The translations under genes were made by a program, and so were the position numbers. Below are positions 15,881 through 24,231 of a DNA stretch of 64,000 bases, one piece after another. This stretch comes from Chryseobacterium sp. Tr-659. GTDB lineage: Bacteria > Bacteroidota > Bacteroidia > Flavobacteriales > Weeksellaceae. The notes under the pieces were generated by a model. It ran no database searches, had not been told where the DNA came from, and was given only the letters and a program-made list of their open reading frames with translations. The stretch is taken from the NCBI RefSeq assembly GCF_011752975.1, contig NZ_VWWP01000005.1, forward strand, positions 186,001 to 250,000. Reading direction: 5' to 3'. Position 1 is the first letter of the stretch; the number at the start of each line of letters is the position of its first letter.

Positions 15881-15902
15881 ATATTTTAAATTCAAGTCAA
15901 AA

Positions 15903-17432
15903 TTATTCCCACTCAATGGTTGCAGGTGGTTTGCTTGAAATATCGTAAGCTACTCTGTTGATTCCTCTTACTTCGTTGATGATTCTACTGGAAACAGTAT
16001 CTAAGAATTCGTAAGGAAGTCTGCTCCAAGTTGCCGTCATGAAGTCGATGGTGTTTGCAGAACGAACTACTGCTGTATATTCATAAGTTCTTTCATCTCC
16101 CATTACTCCTACAGATTTTACCGGAAGAAGCACTACAAAAGCCTGAGATACTTTTTCGTAAAGATCGTTTTTGTATAATTCTTCGATGAAGATATCATCA
16201 GCCTCCTGAAGGATTCTTACTTTTTCAGCGTCTACAGCTCCCAATACTCTGATTCCTAATCCAGGGCCTGGGAAAGGGTGTCTGTATACCATGTGGTGAG
16301 GAATTCCCAATTCTTCTCCTACTCTTCTTACTTCGTCCTTGAAAAGCTCTCTTAACGGCTCCAATAATTCGAATTCCATATCTTCAGGAAGTCCTCCAAC
16401 GTTGTGGTGAGACTTGATTACCGCAGATGGTCCGTTTACAGACTGGCTTTCAATAACGTCAGGATAAATGGTTCCCTGAGCTAAAAATTTAGCACCTTCA
16501 ATTTTATGAGATTCTTCGTCAAATACGTGGATAAACTCGTTTCCGATGATTTTTCTCTTCGCTTCAGGATCATCAATACCAGCTAGTTTTGAAAGGAATC
16601 TTTCTTTAGCATCCACCATTTTAATGTTCATATGGAAATGCTCTCCATACTGATCCATTACTTTCTTCCCTTCATCTTTTCTCAATAATCCCGTATCTAC
16701 GAAGATACAAGTCAGCTGATCACCAATTGCTTTGTGGATCAAAACTGCTGCTACAGAAGAGTCAACACCTCCTGAAAGACCAAGGATTACTTTGTTGTCT
16801 CCTACTTTCTCACGGATTTCTTCAACTGTTTTTTCAATATAATTGGTTAATTTCCAGTTTTTCTCTGAGTTACAGATTCCGAAAACGAAATTTTCAAGCA
16901 TTTTACCTCCTTCTTCTGTATGGGAAACTTCCGGGTGGAATTGAACACAGAAGATTTTCTTGTCTTCATTGGAGATAGAAGCAATTACTCCTGATTTTGC
17001 ATTCAATTCAAAACCTGCAGGCAGCTCTCCTACTTCGTCAAAGTGACTCATCCAAACCACAGAGTTCTGAGTAACTCCTTTCAGCAAAGAACTTTCCTTA
17101 ACGATCTCAAGATTCGCTTTTCCGTATTCTCCCTTTTCTCCTTTGTTTACTTTTCCTCCTAAAAGGTGAGCTGTCATCTGCATTCCGTAGCAAATTCCCA
17201 ATACAGGTACTCCCTGCTCGTATAATGCTTTCTCTACCAGGTGGGCATTTTCTGCGTTTACAGAGCTTGGTCCACCGGAAAGAATGATCCCTTTTGGCTG
17301 TTTTGCTATAATATCTTGTAATGGTGTATTGTAAGGCAAAATTTCAGAATATACTCCCATCTCACGGATTCTTCTTCCGATAAGCTGGTTGTACTGGGAT
17401 CCGAAATCTAAAATAATAATACCGTTGTTCAT
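15903..17432 (-). CDS. guaA: GMP synthase (glutamine-hydrolysing)
   Basis: Converts XMP to GMP using glutamine and ATP, the last step of GMP synthesis. The class I glutamine amidotransferase domain (about 1-190) has the triad Cys81 (GICYGMQ), His166 and Glu168 (FHPEVSH). The ATP pyrophosphatase P-loop LSGGVDSS lies at 219-226, and the C-terminal dimerisation domain ends [10 protein letters not shown] as in all GMP synthases. 509 aa is normal. It is the last gene of a same-strand purine cluster, but the 159-bp spacer to purD contains a repeat, so it may have its own promoter. Confidence 0.97.
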   Translation of the reverse strand: MNNGIIILDFGSQYNQLIGRRIREMGVYSEILPYNTPLQDIIAKQPKGIILSGGPSSVNAENAHLVEKALYEQGVPVLGICYGMQMTAHLLGGKVNKGEKGEYGKANLEIVKESSLLKGVTQNSVVWMSHFDEVGELPAGFELNAKSGVIASISNEDKKIFCVQFHPEVSHTEEGGKMLENFVFGICNSEKNWKLTNYIEKTVEEIREKVGDNKVILGLSGGVDSSVAAVLIHKAIGDQLTCIFVDTGLLRKDEGKKVMDQYGEHFHMNIKMVDAKERFLSKLAGIDDPEAKRKIIGNEFIHVFDEESHKIEGAKFLAQGTIYPDVIESQSVNGPSAVIKSHHNVGGLPEDMEFELLEPLRELFKDEVRRVGEELGIPHHMVYRHPFPGPGLGIRVLGAVDAEKVRILQEADDIFIEELYKNDLYEKVSQAFVVLLPVKSVGVMGDERTYEYTAVVRSANTIDFMTATWSRLPYEFLDTVSSRIINEVRGINRVAYDISSKPPATIEWE

Positions 17433-17460
17433 TTTTGATAATTGATTTGTTTGAAAGATG

Positions 17461-17520
17461 TCAGATTTCAGACATCAGATGTCAGATTTTGGGTCTGAAG
17501 TCTGGAATCTAGCATCTGAA
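17461..17520. repeat. Dispersed repeat in guaA-purD spacer, copy 1
   Basis: Contains catcagatgtcagat and tctgaagtctggaatcta. Its reverse complement matches blocks at 22325-22384 (ctagattccagacttcagac, then atctgacatctgatgtct). A weaker relative lies near 48187-48234. Confidence 0.55.
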
Positions 17521-17591
17521 CTCTTATTTCTAATATTAACTGTTTTACAAAAAAAGACTTGGAATAACTCCAAATCTTTTTTCGTGATTTA

Positions 17592-18830
17592 TTAAAACTT
17601 TCCGATGTCTTCTCTGTAGAAGCCGTAATCGAAATGTACATGGCTTGCATCTTCGTAAACATTTTTGCGGGCATCTTCGTAAGTAGCTCCCGTAGCCACA
17701 ATGTTCAGTACTCTACCGCCATTGGAAACCACTTTATCTCCTTTTCTGATAGCACCTGCATATAATAGTTTGCTGTGCTTTAATTTATCTTCTCCTACGA
17801 TTTCAAAGCCTGTTTCAATGTTTCTAGGATAACCTCCTGAGCACATTACCAAGCAAACAGCTTTTTCGTTTTTGAATTTAAGTTCAATGTCTTTTCCTTC
17901 CATACAATCCTGAATTACATCCAGAAGATTGTTTTCCATAAGAGCCATCAATACCTGAGTTTCAGGATCTCCGAATCTCATGTTATATTCAAGAAGGTAA
18001 GCGCCGTTCTTAGTTACCATCAATCCGAAGAAGATGATCCCTTTGAATCCGAAACCTTCCGCTTTAAGACCTTTAATGGTAGGTTCAAGAATGTTTTTCT
18101 CGAAATCTTCATAATGCGCCTGAGTAAACTCCGGGCTTGGTGCTACTGATCCCATACCTCCTGTGTTTGGTCCTGTATCACCGTTTCCTGCTTTTTTATA
18201 GTCTTTTGCAGCGATACAAGGGAAAAGTTTTTCACCGTTTGAGAAAGCGATGATGGAAGCTTCAAAACCTTGTAAATATTCTTCGATAACTAAACGGATT
18301 CCCGCATCTCCATAGATTCTTCTGATCATGAAGTCGTGGATTGTAGCTTCAGCTTCTTCAAGGTTATCGCAAATGACAACACCTTTTCCACCTGCTAAAC
18401 CGCTCGCCTTGATTACTAAAGGATACTGCTGTTTCTGAATATATTCTTTAGCATCATTGTATGAATCAAATACCACAGCTTTAGCCGTTTTGATATCATA
18501 GGTCTGCATAAATTTCTTAGAGAAGGCCTTACTTCCTTCCAGGCTTGCCACTTTCTGAGTAGGACCGAAAACTTTAAGATCGTGTTTTTTGAATTCGTCC
18601 TTTATACCTGATACAAGAGGAGCTTCGGGACCTACGATCGTAAGATCAATCTTTTCTTTAATAGCGAAATCTCTAAGTTCTTTGATTTCTGATAAATGAA
18701 CATTTTTCCCTATTACATCGGTAGTAGCATTCCCGTTGGCAAAAAACATTTTAGAAATTCTAGGGTCATTCTGAAGTTTTGCCGCTAAAGCAGATTCTCT
18801 ACCGCCTTCACCTATGATTAATATTCTCAT
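17592..18830 (-). CDS. purD: Phosphoribosylamine-glycine ligase (GAR synthetase)
   Basis: Second step of purine synthesis: ATP-dependent joining of glycine to phosphoribosylamine. N-terminal Rossmann-like domain (ILIIGEGGRESALA at 3-16), ATP-grasp domain with KASGLAGGKGVVICD around 140-154 and NTGGMGS, then C-terminal GARS domain with GDPETQ. 412 aa is standard for the single-function bacterial enzyme. A minus-strand TATATTTG box at 18865-18858 is a candidate -7 element for its own promoter, about 28 bp before the ATG. Confidence 0.97.
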   Translation of the reverse strand: MRILIIGEGGRESALAAKLQNDPRISKMFFANGNATTDVIGKNVHLSEIKELRDFAIKEKIDLTIVGPEAPLVSGIKDEFKKHDLKVFGPTQKVASLEGSKAFSKKFMQTYDIKTAKAVVFDSYNDAKEYIQKQQYPLVIKASGLAGGKGVVICDNLEEAEATIHDFMIRRIYGDAGIRLVIEEYLQGFEASIIAFSNGEKLFPCIAAKDYKKAGNGDTGPNTGGMGSVAPSPEFTQAHYEDFEKNILEPTIKGLKAEGFGFKGIIFFGLMVTKNGAYLLEYNMRFGDPETQVLMALMENNLLDVIQDCMEGKDIELKFKNEKAVCLVMCSGGYPRNIETGFEIVGEDKLKHSKLLYAGAIRKGDKVVSNGGRVLNIVATGATYEDARKNVYEDASHVHFDYGFYREDIGKF

Positions 18831-18876
18831 ACTTTATTTATTATCTAGTCTAATTTACAAATATATAATTTTCAAA

Positions 18877-18946
18877 TTAAGAAATTAAGAGATTTGGGAA
18901 TTAAGATAGCTGCTGATTATAATTTCTGAGTTTCTTAATTTCTTAA
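18877..18946. repeat. Inverted repeat in purD-purH spacer
   Basis: ttaagaaattaaga (18877-18890) and tcttaatttcttaa (18933-18946) are perfect 14-bp inverted copies. The stem is AT-only; it may terminate the purH transcript or be a dispersed palindrome. Confidence 0.5.
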
Positions 18947-18964
18947 TCTTTTAACTCTATTTAA

Positions 18965-20482
18965 TTAATGTAAAAAGTGTCTTACACCTGTAAACATCAT
19001 TGGAATACCATGCTCATTAGCAGCTTCTATACTGTCCTGATCTTTAACACTTCCTCCAGGCTGGATGATTGCTTTGATACCTTCTTTAGCACAGAAATCT
19101 ACCACGTCACGGAAAGGGAAAAATGCATCAGAAGCCAATACAAGATTTCCTGAGAATTTCTCTTTTGCTCTTTCAATAGCCTGTTGTGTTGCCCAAATTC
19201 TGTTTACCTGTCCGCCACCAATTCCGAACGCCTGAATTCCGTTCGAAACAACAATCGCGTTTGATTTCACATATTTTACGACTCTCTGAGAGAAAAGCAA
19301 TGCTTTTTTCTGCTCTTCTGTAGGCTGTACATCTGTAACCACCTTGATATCATCAGAGAAATGAGTATCATTATCCTGAACCAGAATACCACCATCAATC
19401 TTAACCCAAGTCTGTTTGTCTGAAACAGGGTTTACAATTTTAATGATTCTAAGGTTTTTCTTTTTTCTTAAAATTTCGAGAGCTTCTTCATCAAAATCAG
19501 GAGCCATTACAATCTCAAGGAATGTTTTGTTAAGTTCTTCAGCTGTTGCAGCATCGATCTTATAGTTCATAGCAACAATTCCGCCAAAGATAGAAACAGG
19601 ATCACATTCGAAAGTTTTCTGATAAGTTTCCAATGCTGAGGTTCCGATTGCAACTCCGCAAGGTGTGGAGTGTTTTACCGCGCAACATGCCATTTCTTCT
19701 TTGAATTCCGTTACTACTTTCCAGCAAAGATCCATATCACGAAGGTTGTTGAAAGAAAGTTCTTTACCGCCAAGCTGCTCAAAATCTTTCATTGCTCCGT
19801 TCTCGAAAGTAGAAACATAGTAAGCGGCTGTCTGGTGAGGGTTTTCACCATATCTCAGGTCAGAAACTTTTTTATAAGAGGCATTTAAATAAGCAGGATA
19901 TTCTTCATCTAAAAGCATTCTTGAGATGGCTGCATCATAAGCAGAAGTCAGGTTAAATACTTTTCCTGCAAGCTTTTTACGGGTTTCGATGTATGTATCT
20001 CCGTTTTGTTCCATTTCCAGTTTTACTGTTGTATAATCTTCTACATCAGTAATTACGGTAACAGAGTCAAAGTTTTTTGCAGCAGAACGAAGCATTGATG
20101 GACCGCCAATATCTATAAACTCTACTTTTTCGTGCAAAGAAATGTCTTTATTCACGTTTTCAAAGAAAGGGTAAAGATTTACGATAACCATGTCAATCAG
20201 ACCAATCCCATGTTCCTGAACTGTTTTCATGTGTTCTTCATTGGAACGAACTGCTAAAAGCCCGCCGTGAACCTTCGGGTGTAAAGTTTTCACTCTTCCG
20301 TCCAACATTTCAGGGAAATTGGTTACCTCATCAATCTGAATGGGATTTAAACCAGCGTCTTTCAAATGTTTGAACGTTCCTCCTGTAGAGATCAACTCAT
20401 AATTCTGAGCTTCCAAAAACTGCGCGAATTCGATTAATCCGCTCTTGTCAGAAACACTGATTAAAACTCTCTTTTTACTCAT
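18965..20482 (-). CDS. purH: Bifunctional AICAR transformylase/IMP cyclohydrolase
   Basis: Carries out the last two steps to IMP. The N-terminal methylglyoxal-synthase-like cyclohydrolase domain (about 1-140) has VSDKSGL, STGGT and [13 protein letters not shown]. The C-terminal transformylase domain has the conserved lysine and histidine in [10 protein letters not shown], plus FGGIVAMN and IGGGQVNR. 505 aa is typical. The spacer to purN contains a GC-rich hairpin-like block (20521-20549) and a dispersed repeat, so co-transcription with purN is uncertain. Confidence 0.97.
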   Translation of the reverse strand: MSKKRVLISVSDKSGLIEFAQFLEAQNYELISTGGTFKHLKDAGLNPIQIDEVTNFPEMLDGRVKTLHPKVHGGLLAVRSNEEHMKTVQEHGIGLIDMVIVNLYPFFENVNKDISLHEKVEFIDIGGPSMLRSAAKNFDSVTVITDVEDYTTVKLEMEQNGDTYIETRKKLAGKVFNLTSAYDAAISRMLLDEEYPAYLNASYKKVSDLRYGENPHQTAAYYVSTFENGAMKDFEQLGGKELSFNNLRDMDLCWKVVTEFKEEMACCAVKHSTPCGVAIGTSALETYQKTFECDPVSIFGGIVAMNYKIDAATAEELNKTFLEIVMAPDFDEEALEILRKKKNLRIIKIVNPVSDKQTWVKIDGGILVQDNDTHFSDDIKVVTDVQPTEEQKKALLFSQRVVKYVKSNAIVVSNGIQAFGIGGGQVNRIWATQQAIERAKEKFSGNLVLASDAFFPFRDVVDFCAKEGIKAIIQPGGSVKDQDSIEAANEHGIPMMFTGVRHFLH

Positions 20483-20581
20483 CTTACTTTCAATTTTTTA
20501 CTTTTTACAGCTATTTCAAACTGTGCTCGGGTCTTTCACCTCCGGGCTTACTTTTTATTTTACTTAGATTCTTTTATTAGG

Positions 20582-20660
20582 GTAACAATATATCAGTCTA
20601 GCAATGTAACAATATCTTCAATATCGGTAAACTGGTACATTGTTAAACTGTTACATTATC
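20582..20660. repeat. Dispersed repeat flanking purN, copy 1
   Basis: gtaacaatatatcagtctag, then caatgtaacaat, then aactggtacattgttaaact. It closely resembles 21232-21317 on the other side of purN, in the same orientation. Confidence 0.6.
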
Positions 20661-21222
20661 AGTTTCCAAGGACCTTATTGATCGCTAAAGGAAATATTTC
20701 ATATTCAATCTGGTGAACTTTCTGTGCCAATGTTTCCGGCGTGTCATCTGCTGTTACTTCGAAAGATTTCTGAAGGATGGCTTCTCCTTCGTCTATTCCG
20801 GGAGTTACAAAGTGAACGGTTGCCCCGCTTTCTTTTTCTCCGGCTTCAATAACGGCATTATGAACATGCATTCCCCACATTCCCTTTCCTCCGAATTTCG
20901 GAAGCAATGCAGGATGAATATTGATTATTTTACCATTCCAGTTTTCACAGAATTCAGATTTTAGAATGGATAAAAACCCTGCCAATACAATAAGATCTGT
21001 ATTTTCCGGAATTACTTTAGCCAGTTCATTACTGAAATTCTTTCCTCTCGGAATCAGTATATTTTCGATATTGTGATTCTTTGCTCTTTCCAATCCGAAA
21101 CATGCTCTGTCTGCAACTACTAAACTTACTCTTGCATTCTGGATTTCCCCAGCTTCAATAGTATCTATAATCCTCTGCAGATTGGTTCCGGAACCGGATA
21201 CGAGTACAACAATGTTCTTCAT
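20659..21222 (-). CDS. purN: Phosphoribosylglycinamide formyltransferase
   Basis: Formyl-tetrahydrofolate-dependent third step of purine synthesis. Substrate loop SGSGTNLQRI at the N-terminus (9-18); active-site residues Asn and His in INIHPALLPKFGG and Asp in TPGIDEGEAI. 187 aa is slightly shorter than the E. coli enzyme. It is flanked on both sides by copies of the same intergenic repeat, and the stop codon falls at the edge of the downstream copy. Normal purine-cluster context supports the call. Confidence 0.96.
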   Translation of the reverse strand: MKNIVVLVSGSGTNLQRIIDTIEAGEIQNARVSLVVADRACFGLERAKNHNIENILIPRGKNFSNELAKVIPENTDLIVLAGFLSILKSEFCENWNGKIINIHPALLPKFGGKGMWGMHVHNAVIEAGEKESGATVHFVTPGIDEGEAILQKSFEVTADDTPETLAQKVHQIEYEIFPLAINKVLGN

Positions 21223-21231
21223 ATTTATTAA

Positions 21232-21317
21232 TGTAACAATGTATCAGTCTAACAATGCAACAATCGTTTTAATTGGTACACTGGTACACTGGTACATTGA
21301 TAAACTGGTACATTATA
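21232..21317. repeat. Dispersed repeat flanking purN, copy 2
   Basis: gtaacaatgtatcagtctaa, caatgcaacaat, then a short tandem of actggtac units and gataaactggtacattat. Overlaps the last codons of purM by a few bases. Confidence 0.6.
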
Positions 21318-22305
21318 TTGATAAATTGATTTTCTCTTCTCCTTCAGTGATTTCTCCAATTTCGTAAGCATCATCTAAAAGGTGTAATACTTTTTCAGCA
21401 TGTTCAGCATCTACTACGATCACCATTCCTACTCCCATATTGAAAGTACCGAACATTTCTTCACGAGTTACTCCTCCTCTTTTTTCCAACTCAAGCATTA
21501 CACTAGGAATTCTGATTTTTGAACCATCCACAGAAGCACAAAGCCCCTCCGGAATAATTCTAGGTACGTTTTCATAAAGACCACCTCCGGTAATATGAGC
21601 AATTCCGCTTACTTTTACTTCTTCTAATACTTTATGAATGTCTTTATAGTATAATCTTGTAGGAACAAGAAGTGTTTCGTATAAAGGTTTTCCTTCAAAC
21701 TCTTCTTCAAAGTTCGGGAATACTTTTCTTACTAAAGAGAATCCGTTTGAATGGAATCCTGAGCTTGGTAATGCAATAATTTTGTTACCAGCTTTGATGG
21801 TAGAACCGTCAATGATTTGATCTTTTTCTACGATTCCTACACAGAATCCTGCAACATCATAATCTCCTGGCTGGTACATTCCCGGCATTTCAGCAGTTTC
21901 TCCACCAATCAATGCACAGTTGTTATCCTTACAAGCTTCTACCATTCCTAAAACGATTTCAGCTGCAATTTCAGAATCAAGTTTTCCACAAGCCAGATAA
22001 TCTAAGAAGAATAATGGTTTTGCACCGTGACAAAGGATATCATTGGCACACATTGCAAAACAGTCTACCCCGATAGAGTCATATTTTTTAGTATCTAAAG
22101 CTACTTTCAGCTTTGTTCCTACTCCATCTGTTCCTGAAACAAGAACCGGATTTTTGTATCCTCCGATTTCATAGAAAGCACCAAAACTTCCCAAATGATT
22201 AAGTACATTGGAATTATGGGTTTCACCGACCGCTTTTTTGATCTTGTCAACCGTTTTGTATCCTTCTTCTTTATCTACTCCTGCTGATTTGTAAGTGTTG
22301 CTCAT
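21313..22305 (-). CDS. purM: Phosphoribosylformylglycinamidine cyclo-ligase (AIR synthetase)
   Basis: ATP-dependent ring closure to aminoimidazole ribotide. Family signatures: GSFGAF near residue 45, GTDGVGTKLK around 60-69, IGGETAEMPG, and GGGLYENVPRI followed by the FNMGVGM block. 330 aa is normal. It is the first gene of the minus-strand purine run. Upstream lies a repeat, and before that a short promoter-terminator unit at 22418-22576 that may or may not feed into it. Confidence 0.97.
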   Translation of the reverse strand: MSNTYKSAGVDKEEGYKTVDKIKKAVGETHNSNVLNHLGSFGAFYEIGGYKNPVLVSGTDGVGTKLKVALDTKKYDSIGVDCFAMCANDILCHGAKPLFFLDYLACGKLDSEIAAEIVLGMVEACKDNNCALIGGETAEMPGMYQPGDYDVAGFCVGIVEKDQIIDGSTIKAGNKIIALPSSGFHSNGFSLVRKVFPNFEEEFEGKPLYETLLVPTRLYYKDIHKVLEEVKVSGIAHITGGGLYENVPRIIPEGLCASVDGSKIRIPSVMLELEKRGGVTREEMFGTFNMGVGMVIVVDAEHAEKVLHLLDDAYEIGEITEGEEKINLSI

Positions 22306-22324
22306 TTTAATTAGATTTTTAGAT

Positions 22325-22384
22325 CCTAGATTCCAGACTTCAGACTATTTGTAAATCTAATATCTGACATCTGATGTCTCATGT
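22325..22384. repeat. Dispersed repeat upstream of purM, copy 2
   Basis: ctagattccagacttcagac followed by atctgacatctgatgtct: inverted relative to the copy at 17461-17520. Confidence 0.55.
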
Positions 22385-22417
22385 CTTTTTATTATTACTT
22401 TACTTGATTTTTGAAAA

Positions 22418-22450
22418 CAAAAAAGCCGACAATCTTTTCAGATTATCGGC
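22418..22450 (-). terminator. Strong intrinsic terminator
   Basis: Minus strand: gccgataatc, loop tgaaaa, gattgtcggc, then six T. A 10-bp stem with one mismatch. Confidence 0.85.
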
Positions 22451-22545
22451 CGTTATTTTATCTCAGAATTTCAGAGCCCACAACTTTCCCTTTATGAGAA
22501 AAACATTGTTTATAGGAGGTCTGAATTTTCATCTCTTTTCTTTTT
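22418..22545 (-). ncRNA. Candidate short transcript (sRNA, leader or micropeptide mRNA) between FMN reductase gene and purM
   Basis: On the minus strand a good promoter (22576-22546) is followed about 100 bases later by a strong terminator (22450-22418). Between them lies a 24-codon frame (ATG 22532 to TAA 22458, starting MKIQTSYKQCFS) and a possible TTCAGA/TCTGAA stem. It could be a small RNA, a tiny protein gene, or an attenuated leader of purM, which begins 113 bases after the terminator. No Rfam class was recognised, and the purine riboswitch consensus is not seen. Confidence 0.35.
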
Positions 22546-22576
22546 GCAAAAATAGTAATTTTAATTTAATATTCAA
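22546..22576 (-). promoter_or_regulatory. Bacteroidota-type promoter
   Basis: Minus strand TTG (22576-22574), 19-bp spacer, TATTTTTG (22554-22547). It points away from the end of the FMN reductase gene toward the small unit and purM. Confidence 0.55.
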
Positions 22577-22579
22577 ATT

Positions 22580-23131
22580 CTATTTTTCAAGGATAGTTTC
22601 AATGGCTGCAATCTTCTTAATTTTCTCCTTTAACTCAGTGATTTTTTCTTCGTTAGAAATTTTCTGAGCACCTTTATCAAAGTTATCATTGAAGAAAGGA
22701 AGTGAAAAAGTTTCCACCACATTTCCTCCGTGGAAAGGAAAACGTTTCGATGCAGCTTCCAAAACTCCTGCTCCGCCTCTTCCTCCCGGAGAGGTGGACA
22801 TCAATAGCATTGGTACTTCATTCCAAACAGTTCTGTCCTTGATTCTGGATACCCAGTCGAACACATTTTTGAATGCTGTAGAATAGGTTCCGTTATGCTC
22901 TGCCAAAGCCACCAGCAGTACATTTGCACCATCAACCTTAGCGGCAAAATCGTGAGCTTCCTGAGGTACTCCACCAGCCAGTTCTCTTTCATGTTTATAG
23001 ATCGGCATTTCGAAAGGATTCAGGTCTACTACTTCTACTTCTGCATTTTCAAATAATGTGGAAGCATATGCTACCAACTGTTTGTTCATTGAAACTTCTG
23101 AATTACTTCCTGCTATTGCTAAAATTTTCAT
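22580..23131 (-). CDS. NAD(P)H-dependent FMN reductase/quinone reductase
   Basis: Flavodoxin-fold reductase (183 aa) of the NADPH-dependent FMN reductase family. Phosphate-binding loop GSNSEVSMNKQL at 8-19; flavin-contact segment ALAEHNGTYSTAFKN in the middle, with PEYNGS replaced by AEHNGT; STSPGGRGG in the second half. Substrates may be quinones, azo compounds or free flavin. It follows the pirin gene by 38 bp on the same strand, and the pair probably forms an operon linked to redox or quinone stress. The C-terminus is a charged helix (KITELKEKIKKI). Confidence 0.87.
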   Translation of the reverse strand: MKILAIAGSNSEVSMNKQLVAYASTLFENAEVEVVDLNPFEMPIYKHERELAGGVPQEAHDFAAKVDGANVLLVALAEHNGTYSTAFKNVFDWVSRIKDRTVWNEVPMLLMSTSPGGRGGAGVLEAASKRFPFHGGNVVETFSLPFFNDNFDKGAQKISNEEKITELKEKIKKIAAIETILEK

Positions 23132-23169
23132 ATGTGGGGTTTATTTTTTAAGATTACAAATTTAGTTCT

Positions 23170-23898
23170 TTATTTAAGATAAGCCGGTAATTCCATCGGA
23201 ACTTCCATTAATAGTACCTCAGCATCTTCTACCGCTTCGATGTTAAAACTCTGCGTGTCCCAGATTCCTAATCCGTCTCTTTCATTCAGAACACGGTCTC
23301 CAATTTTTGCACTTCCTTTTAAAACAAATGCATAAACACCGTTTCCTTTTTTGTTCAGCATATAATTTTTGCCGTTTCCTTTTTTAAAGTTGGCTAAATT
23401 AAACCATGCATCCTGATGGATCCAGACTCCATCATCATTTTTATTCGGTGACAAAATCTGTTGAAACCCGTTAATTTTTTCTCCTTCTTTGATACTTTTC
23501 TGATCATATCTCGGTTCAACATTCACTTCTCTCGGGAAAACCCAGATCTGAAGGAATTTTACTTCTTCATCTTTATTTTTATTGTATTCGCTGTGCATAA
23601 CACCGGTTCCGGCGCTCATCACCTGGATTTCTCCTTTTCTGATCACAGCTGTAGTTCCCATTGAATCTTTATGTTCCAAATCGCCCTCCAAAGGAATTGA
23701 AATAATTTCCATATCTCTGTGCGGGTGTGTTCCGAATCCCATTCCCTGAGAAACGGTATCGTCGTTCAAAACTCTTAAAACACCAAAGTTCATTCTGTCT
23801 CTGTTCTGATAGTTAGCAAAACTGAATGTATGATAAGAATTTAACCAACCATGATTAGCATGGCCTCTTGAATCTGCTTTATGATATACTGTTTTCAT
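23170..23898 (-). CDS. Pirin-family protein
   Basis: Bicupin of 242 aa. The N-terminal cupin keeps the metal-binding set: GTHPHRDMEII (two His) and GTGVMHSEYN (His and Glu). It opens with HKADSRGHANHGWLNSYHTF, the usual pirin start. Some bacterial pirins are quercetin dioxygenases; others act as regulators, so the activity is open. First gene of a two-gene unit with the FMN reductase, which fits a role in handling quinone-like or aromatic compounds. Confidence 0.92.
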   Translation of the reverse strand: MKTVYHKADSRGHANHGWLNSYHTFSFANYQNRDRMNFGVLRVLNDDTVSQGMGFGTHPHRDMEIISIPLEGDLEHKDSMGTTAVIRKGEIQVMSAGTGVMHSEYNKNKDEEVKFLQIWVFPREVNVEPRYDQKSIKEGEKINGFQQILSPNKNDDGVWIHQDAWFNLANFKKGNGKNYMLNKKGNGVYAFVLKGSAKIGDRVLNERDGLGIWDTQSFNIEAVEDAEVLLMEVPMELPAYLK

Positions 23899-24231
23899 TT
23901 TTATGATTATTTATGGTACAAATGTACGGGATATGGATATTTAAAAATGTTGATGTAGGTTAAGAAAGAAAATCTGAGAGCAAAAGGGTGCAAAAGCGAG
24001 AAGGTGAAAAAGCAAAGAAAGCAAAGCTGATGAAAGAGTGAAGAAGGCCGCCCCGCCCCCATCTAAATAGGTTTCTTCTCATTTCTCTTTTAATTATAAA
24101 AGGTTCTCCTGAAAGATTGGGTTCTTTTTATCATTCCAAAAACAGATCAGTATGTGTATCGGATTCAACACCGGACCGTCACCCTGAACCCTGTCAAGGT
24201 TTTGAACCTTGACAGGGTTGAAATTTTTGCA
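23899..24231. other. 333-bp gene-free stretch
   Basis: Contains a purine-rich part (about 23960-24040), a short GC-rich run near 24050, and the perfect palindrome described at 24187-24219. No convincing small gene on either strand. Confidence 0.6.
24187..24219. repeat. 33-bp palindrome, possible terminator of the MFS gene
   Basis: aaccctgtcaaggtt (24187-24201), loop ttg, aaccttgacagggtt (24205-24219): a perfect 15-bp stem ending 12 bp from the MFS stop codon. Similar palindromes are, from memory, dispersed in Flavobacteriia genomes. Only one copy was noticed in this window. Confidence 0.65.

Noticed and set aside
17461..21317. CRISPR array among purine-cluster repeats
   Set aside because: Repeats are few, unequal, irregularly spaced and partly inverted; no cas genes.
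22306..22579. Purine riboswitch upstream of purM
   Set aside because: The conserved core and three-way junction arms are not found; only a promoter, a short frame and a terminator are seen.
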